Shown here one piece after another: positions 39,204 through 43,990 of a stretch of DNA of 43,990 nucleotides. The stretch covers positions 1 through 43,990 of IMG/VR virus record IMGVR_UViG_3300034198_008039; one strand, 5' to 3'. Position 1 is the stretch's first letter, and every line of letters starts with the position of its first letter. Below the pieces are notes generated by a model. It saw only the letters and a list, made by a program, of their open reading frames with translations, searched no databases and was not told the origin of the DNA. Origin of the DNA: a virus. A program made the position numbers and the translations under genes.

Positions 39204-41273
39204 TTACTTTGCCAATATGCCGGCCAATGATTTCATTCTGGCCAACATTGGATCCACTGACTCACTGCTCATATTGCTGGGCTTGGTCATCATAACACCG
39301 TCGGTGTCTAAATTTTCCATGTATCCACATTCTTTCAAACCGTGCATTGGACATTGTTCACCTTCGGCAGTCATGTTGCAACGGCCTTCTTCAAATGAGC
39401 TCAAATTGTCAGCTTCCATTGGCTCAGAGCCCTTCATTGCATCGGCACGATTGGCTTGTTGATAACTGGCCAACTGAGATGCTGGAATAACTTCTGAGCC
39501 AGCAATTCGTTGAGCAATGGCTTGTGCTTGTTGTTGGTCTATAGGACCGTATGGTGATTGTCCATCATCAAACACCACAAAATAACTGCCGCCCATGCCT
39601 TCATCAAATTGATTTTCAATTTCATTACCAACGGCACTGCCAACTGCACCAGCTGCTGCTTTTTCAAGTGCACCTGCGCCTGCGCCTACTACTGCTCTGC
39701 CCAACACTGCGCCCAATACCGGAAGAATTTCGGCTAACTGTTGTTCATTGACCTGTTCAGCCAAATTGTCATAATCGCCGGCGGCCAACATTTGAGCCGC
39801 ACGTTTTACATATGCACTGACATCACTGGAGCCAATCTCGTCCACATCACCGATCATTTCAGCAACGTCTCGAGCTGCTGCCATCACAGCGGCTGGACCA
39901 TATTGTTCCAACAACTCCAAATGATGGTTCATGATACGACGTATGATTGCTCCTTCAACTGGCAATACTTGGTTGTCTTCACGAAGTTCATCTGCCGGAT
40001 CTTCTGTTTCAGCCGGAGTGTCTGTATCAATGTTGAGTTGATTTAGAACTTCAGCAATGCTAGAATCATCGGATAACTCTACCAACCGATCGTAAACAAT
40101 CTGACGAGCATCGGCATCGGCATCTTGGTCGGCCAGTGTTTCCAATTGATCAAACAACAGATCGTCGCCCACTAGATCATATAGTTGTTCTGTGGCATTG
40201 GTAGCATCGGCGCCCACTGGAAACTCTTTTGATAGTAGTTCTACTAACTGAGCTTGTTTTTCAGGGGTGTCTGGTGTTGCCCATGTTCCTTCTACCAGGC
40301 GATTGGCCCAGGCTTCAAATATGTGTGCTTCTTTCATAGCTTGTCCTTGTTGTTGTATTCGAGCCAACACCGGCAGTGCTTGCTCAATCCTTGTGTCGAT
40401 TGTTTCTCGCACAAATAAATTCTTGATGCTTTCAATTACCACATCTTGTTCCGTGATCTCTGCTGGGTTCCATGATTCAAAATAGTTTGAGTACCCACGA
40501 TGTGTACTCAACCCTTTGAGCATTTTGTTTAGATTTTCGTAGTAGGCATTGGTTTCTGAAATTAACTCTGCTGTGTTGCCTTCAAATATCTGACCTTGGT
40601 TGGCTCTGCGAAAACGACTCAATACATTGAGTTCTTCTACCACTGACACAATGTGTTGTCCACGTAGATCATATGGTCGACCACCATTGCGCACATGTTC
40701 TACCATGGCACGTCCACCTGCTAACTTTGTAAATGGCAGTTTGAATCTTTCACCATCTGCAGTTTCAACATACAAACTTTCAACATAGCGATAACGGGCA
40801 TCGCCTTCGCCAATGGGTTTTTTGTGACGGATCATCAAACGCACTGCTTCAGGTCGATCGTTGTAGCTCACTGTTCGTGTGCCACGCCATGATTCAAAAA
40901 GTCCTTCTTTGATTGCTGCTTGACCTTGCATTGAGTAACGCAATCTGTTCAAATTCTTCAGACCAAAACTCATTAAGTTTCTGGTGCTGAAATGCTTTAA
41001 TTGCTCTAGGAAACTGAACCACTCTCGTTTGTCTGCACCTTCCATGCTTTTTCCCACATTGTCGCCAAAGTAAACTTCAAGGTTGTTGTCGTTGCCGATC
41101 ATGATGACCACTGTGCCGTAGTCATTGCCAGATTGTGTGGTAAAATCAAAACTGAATACTTCAGTTTCTGCAGGATCAGCAGCTGGTTTTCCAGCCGAAT
41201 CCAGCAGCTCAGGGTCAAAGTTTCTGCTGACCAGTAGATCAAATAGTTGTTTTGCGGATGTGTTTTGCGCCAT
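39204..41273 (-). CDS. Large probable virion structural protein
   Basis: A 689-residue acidic protein. The N-terminus AKQLFDLLVSRNFDPELLDS and following VFSFDFTTQSGNDYGTVVIM and EWFSFLEQLKHFSTRNLMSF are, from memory, typical of a large uncharacterised virion-type protein of marine T4-like phages. RYRYVESLYVETADGERFKL and FTKLAGGRAMVEHVRNGG follow. The C-terminal part is helical and acidic with an A/G-rich patch (AVLGRAVVGAGAGALEKAAA) and a CNMTAEGEQCPMHGLKECGY cysteine cluster that could bind metal. It is the gene just behind terminase and ends at a strong terminator. Exact virion location unknown. Confidence 0.75.
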   Translation of the reverse strand: MAQNTSAKQLFDLLVSRNFDPELLDSAGKPAADPAETEVFSFDFTTQSGNDYGTVVIMIGNDNNLEVYFGDNVGKSMEGADKREWFSFLEQLKHFSTRNLMSFGLKNLNRLRYSMQGQAAIKEGLFESWRGTRTVSYNDRPEAVRLMIRHKKPIGEGDARYRYVESLYVETADGERFKLPFTKLAGGRAMVEHVRNGGRPYDLRGQHIVSVVEELNVLSRFRRANQGQIFEGNTAELISETNAYYENLNKMLKGLSTHRGYSNYFESWNPAEITEQDVVIESIKNLFVRETIDTRIEQALPVLARIQQQGQAMKEAHIFEAWANRLVEGTWATPDTPEKQAQLVELLSKEFPVGADATNATEQLYDLVGDDLLFDQLETLADQDADADARQIVYDRLVELSDDSSIAEVLNQLNIDTDTPAETEDPADELREDNQVLPVEGAIIRRIMNHHLELLEQYGPAAVMAAARDVAEMIGDVDEIGSSDVSAYVKRAAQMLAAGDYDNLAEQVNEQQLAEILPVLGAVLGRAVVGAGAGALEKAAAGAVGSAVGNEIENQFDEGMGGSYFVVFDDGQSPYGPIDQQQAQAIAQRIAGSEVIPASQLASYQQANRADAMKGSEPMEADNLSSFEEGRCNMTAEGEQCPMHGLKECGYMENLDTDGVMMTKPSNMSSESVDPMLARMKSLAGILAK

Positions 41274-41283
41274 AGTTTAGTAT

Positions 41284-42861
41284 TTAGTTAAAGGAAGCAA
41301 TGAATGGAAGTGGTTCAACAATGACATCGCCATGATCTTTCATTTGACTGTCTAATTCTCCGTGATAGCTCTGTAGTTGTTGCATCATGCGTACTGCTAG
41401 AATAGTGGCCATGACCAAGTCGTCAGTTTCGCCTATTTTGGCAGCATAGCTGGTGCCATGTGCCACAAATGTTTTTAGCTCACTAACCAAGGGCGCACTG
41501 TGTATTCGCATGCGTCCAGATTCTATCATGACTTTGAGTTTGTTGCAGGCCGAAAGTTTTGATTTGTTTGTGGTGTTGAATCCTTTGCGATATCTACGTC
41601 CACTGGCAGTGGTCACTGAGTTGTCGCTTAGGAAATAGCCCTTGATGTTTTCTTCACCGTATTCAGCAATGGAGATTAGGGCAGCTTCTCCAATGGTGTT
41701 GTTTTCTATTGAAAAGTAAATTGAGTTAGTATCTTTCACAATATCATTGATGTATCTACAGATGTCTGCCAAGATACGTATCTGTTCCGGAATTGTGGTT
41801 CTGTTGTGTCGCCATTCACCAATCTGTGTTGTGGTGTTGGCTTCAAATATTTGTATGGCTGCCGGGTCGCCACCTGTGCCCAAACTTGGGTCCAAGGCTA
41901 CGGTATAAATCTTACCAGGTTGGGGTTGCTGGTACCAACGCACTTGTCCTGTTCTAAACACAGGTTCTGTGCCTTTTAAATCCAACAGCTTGGTAGGAGC
42001 AATTAGCGTTTCATCGTTGATGATAAACTCACAGCCAATCTCTCTACGAAAACGATCTGAGCCTAACTGTGCTTCCATGTTCTTGCCCCAGTCCTCGTCA
42101 CGATCTGGGTGTTCTTGCCAGTAGCTACGATAAGCACGGAATCCGTTGGTACCTACTTCTGTGGGGTTGCCGTATTCATCTTCTTGTTTGAGGGCCATTT
42201 TCCACATCAAAGCAAACTGATCTTCATCTGAGTTGGGTGTTGACGTAATAATTGCTTTACCACCAGTGGCCAAGGTGGGTGAAATTGAAGTCCAAAACTC
42301 TTTGGCAATGCCTGGTCGCACAAATGCAAATTCGTCAGCGTATAGCAGTGTAATTGACATACCACGACCAGTAGTTTCGGTTGTTGTTGCACTTACAATA
42401 CGACTGCCGTTTTCAAAGTCTATTGACCCTTTGTTGTAACTTGTGACTCCGGCACGAATAAAGTCTGGGCATAGCTCATAGGCAAAGCGTATACGTTGCA
42501 TGATTTCTTGTGCACCTGTGAACTTGTGTGCTGCAATCAAAATGGTTGAGTCGGGAACAAACATGGCGTACCACAGCAAATAACCTGCTGCCGATGTTGA
42601 TTTGCCGGTTTGTCGGGGCATCATTGATATTGAGAAACGATAATTGTGATAGGTGTGAATCAGTCTCTGTTGATATTCATAGGGATGATACAACATTTTG
42701 CCACGTGTTGGATGCTGAATATAGAAGTAGTTGTCCAAAAAGTATGCCGGTCCGGTCACAGGGTCAGCACACAGCATAAACTCTCGTAGTTGGTCTTCGG
42801 TGAATACTTGTTTTTTGTGTGCTGGTTTTACCAGTACACCTTCTAGACTTCTTGAACTCAT
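41284..42861 (-). CDS. terL: Terminase large subunit, T4 gp17-like
   Basis: A 525-residue DNA-packaging motor. ATPase motifs are MPRQTGKST at 81-89 (Walker A) and LLYADEFAF (Walker B, YADE 174-177), with ITSTPN as motif III (coupling). The nuclease domain has VALDPSLG (D324), IENNTIGEAAL and DDLVMATILAV as the metal-binding acids. It cuts concatemers and pumps DNA into proheads. It is somewhat shorter than T4 gp17, mainly at the N-terminus. A large structural gene follows 10 bases downstream. No small terminase is seen in the window. Confidence 0.96.
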   Translation of the reverse strand: MSSRSLEGVLVKPAHKKQVFTEDQLREFMLCADPVTGPAYFLDNYFYIQHPTRGKMLYHPYEYQQRLIHTYHNYRFSISMMPRQTGKSTSAAGYLLWYAMFVPDSTILIAAHKFTGAQEIMQRIRFAYELCPDFIRAGVTSYNKGSIDFENGSRIVSATTTETTGRGMSITLLYADEFAFVRPGIAKEFWTSISPTLATGGKAIITSTPNSDEDQFALMWKMALKQEDEYGNPTEVGTNGFRAYRSYWQEHPDRDEDWGKNMEAQLGSDRFRREIGCEFIINDETLIAPTKLLDLKGTEPVFRTGQVRWYQQPQPGKIYTVALDPSLGTGGDPAAIQIFEANTTTQIGEWRHNRTTIPEQIRILADICRYINDIVKDTNSIYFSIENNTIGEAALISIAEYGEENIKGYFLSDNSVTTASGRRYRKGFNTTNKSKLSACNKLKVMIESGRMRIHSAPLVSELKTFVAHGTSYAAKIGETDDLVMATILAVRMMQQLQSYHGELDSQMKDHGDVIVEPLPFIASFN

Positions 42862-42884
42862 ATGTTAATTTATGAGCTTTTTGC

Positions 42885-43589
42885 TTACTTGAGATTAAAA
42901 CGCATGCCAGTGGCCTGTTCAACTTCTGTTACTGTGGTTTGATATTTGGGTAAATCTGCTACAGGAAGTGCGGCATTAGGCATCAAATAGGCCATGGTCT
43001 GACCTGATGCTTTTTCGTGGATAACTTTGTAGAGTCGTGTGGGTATGCCTAGGCCGTTGCCGGTGACAGGATGTCCTGGATCAAAGATACCACCTGAGAT
43101 GATGTAAAAGTCTCCACCTTTGGATGCCCAATCACGTTCCCAAGTTTCCAACTGCTTCCAGATACCACGATTGTTGTTGGCCACTTGTGCTACCATGTTT
43201 GATAAGAAGAAGCTTTCGCTCATGATCTGATCATTAGTAGTGTTGTTGCCAGCTGGAGCCATGTGTCCGCGGTCGTGTGTGCGACCTACAGTGGCATAGT
43301 CAGCCAGTGTGGCACGGCATTGTTCATGCACATCTGGATCTGGTCGGAAATTGTCTCGGCGTTTGGCAGGACCCGTCATTGATTGCACTGTTAGGTGTTC
43401 AAATACAGCCACAGGTGCTTTTACTGAGCAACGATGTATCACAGCATAGTTTGTTCTACACAGTTCTTGATCACCTGGTTGTGCTTGATAAGCTGGAGTA
43501 CCGTGGCTGGTAAATTGTGGACATTGAGCATTGATTTGTGCCAGGGCCAGAGCAGGCAGGGACAATAGGATCAATAGTAGTTTTTTCAT
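42885..43589 (-). CDS. DNA/RNA non-specific endonuclease with signal peptide
   Basis: A 234-residue protein. Residues 1-17 (KKLLLILLSLPALALA) are a classic Sec signal peptide with cleavage probably after ALA. The beta-beta-alpha-metal nuclease motif DRGHMAPAGN is at 106-115, with H109 as the general base, and NNNRGIWKQLE near 138-148 carries the metal-binding Asn. It matches the NUC/endonuclease G type. Cysteines at 23, 44, 54 and 91 could form disulfides, fitting a periplasmic or secreted protein. In a phage it may degrade DNA outside the cytoplasm or block other phages. It sits 23 bases before terminase. Confidence 0.87.
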   Translation of the reverse strand: MKKLLLILLSLPALALAQINAQCPQFTSHGTPAYQAQPGDQELCRTNYAVIHRCSVKAPVAVFEHLTVQSMTGPAKRRDNFRPDPDVHEQCRATLADYATVGRTHDRGHMAPAGNNTTNDQIMSESFFLSNMVAQVANNNRGIWKQLETWERDWASKGGDFYIISGGIFDPGHPVTGNGLGIPTRLYKVIHEKASGQTMAYLMPNAALPVADLPKYQTTVTEVEQATGMRFNLK

Positions 43590-43600
43590 TTAGTTTTTTC

Positions 43601-43990
43601 CTATGCTGTTGAGAAGATCACAGAGCCAACCAATCTGGTAGTGGCTTTGAGCCTGCTGTGCGTCAATGGATCCATTTTGGTGTCCGAAGAACCTTGCCAA
43701 AACATGGTCACGGTGTTTCCAGATCCAGGCACAGTGCCAGACACAACATTGGTAGGTGAGTTCATGCCAGTGTAAAATGATACCGTCAGCGATCCAGTGG
43801 TGGCCGCCGTGGTGGCGGATGTAAAGGGCAAGTTGCCCATGATCACATTGCCGTTTGGTGTGGATTGGCTGGCAATGGTGATGTCAAAAGTACAGAAGGC
43901 CATGCCGCCGATCTTTTGAAAATAAGTGTTGTTTATGGTCAAACTATAAGAGCCAGTTTCAGGAACCAGAGTGGGTGTCCAAGTGCCCGA
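43601..43990 (-). CDS. Tail fibre C-terminal fragment (partial)
   Basis: The frame is open through the right window edge (130 codons), so the N-terminus is missing. The visible part begins SGTWTPTLVPETGSYSLTIN, a sequence typical of phage tail fibre/tailspike C-terminal receptor-binding or trimerisation domains (GTWTPTL ... Y.KIG), then NTYFQKIGGMAFCTFDITIA and GNVIMGNLPFTSATTA. No catalytic motif is visible. It is followed 11 bases later by the secreted nuclease gene. It probably binds the host surface. Confidence 0.75.
   Translation of the reverse strand, partial: SGTWTPTLVPETGSYSLTINNTYFQKIGGMAFCTFDITIASQSTPNGNVIMGNLPFTSATTAATTGSLTVSFYTGMNSPTNVVSGTVPGSGNTVTMFWQGSSDTKMDPLTHSRLKATTRLVGSVIFSTA

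Noticed and set aside
41280-41287. CTAAATAC before the large structural gene, and similar TAAATA at 5230-5235, 13759-13764 and 22259-22264
   Set aside because: They are only about 5-10 bases from the start codon and would leave no leader; chance occurrence in AT-rich gaps is as likely.
1-43990. Cyanophage assignment, CRISPR arrays, tRNA genes, integrase or insertion sequences
   Set aside because: No photosynthesis genes were seen, and I found no regularly spaced repeats, tRNA-like segments or transposase/integrase motifs by reading.

Overview
This window looks like part of a T4-type myovirus genome (tailed phage with a contractile tail), probably from an aquatic environment. The T4-type hallmarks are the large terminase, UvsX, UvsW, the gp41 helicase, the gp61 primase and a gp32-like ssDNA-binding protein. 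Several conserved unknowns resemble what I remember from marine T4-like phages. I saw no photosystem or other cyanophage host genes. The IscU and ErpA proteins are close to the proteobacterial types, so a proteobacterial host is my inference. Both ends are cut inside genes. I saw no tRNA, rRNA, CRISPR array, insertion sequence or integrase. Genes are tightly packed, many with ATGA or TAATG overlaps, and no gene-free stretch exceeds about 170 bases.

Layout. 1-1084: a tailspike-like protein (partial). 1099-2826: an MGME1/RecB-like nuclease coupled to an Fe-S assembly module (iscU, erpA, iscA). 2885-8510: structural or unknown phage proteins, including a protein that joins a Pol-beta-type nucleotidyltransferase motif to a ligase-like KxDG motif. 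8546-13752: helicase and primase with a radical SAM enzyme, an SGNH hydrolase and a fibre-like protein. 13796-18919: a replication/recombination-associated block with a very small DnaE-like (Pol III alpha) protein and UvsW. 19025-21366: an AAA+ ATPase, a small coiled-coil protein and a probable virion protein, bounded by promoters and terminators. 21424-29737: a glycan island on alternating strands with glycosyltransferases, methyltransferases and a nucleotidyltransferase-cupin fusion. 29734-38050: a radical SAM island with four enzymes, an SDR, a sulfotransferase and an SGNH protein, interrupted by uvsX. 38054-43990: gp32, a large structural protein, terminase, a secreted-type nuclease and a tail fibre C-terminus.

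Regulation. Two promoter classes are visible. Host-type sigma70 promoters (TTGAC-like, 17-base spacer, TATACT/TACAAT-like) precede iscU, the small gene at 16086, the gene at 18095, the AAA+ gene and the gene at 20202. T4-type late elements (TATAAATA and variants) precede virion and glycan genes. Four minus-strand intrinsic terminators were found.

Working idea. The window encodes five radical SAM enzymes, which need [4Fe-4S] clusters, and also an Fe-S assembly set under its own promoter. The phage may bring its own cluster supply to support an unusual modification programme that also uses sugar, methyl and sulfate transfer. The substrate (host surface, virion or a small molecule) cannot be told from sequence. 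All family calls are from reading motifs by eye, not from searches.
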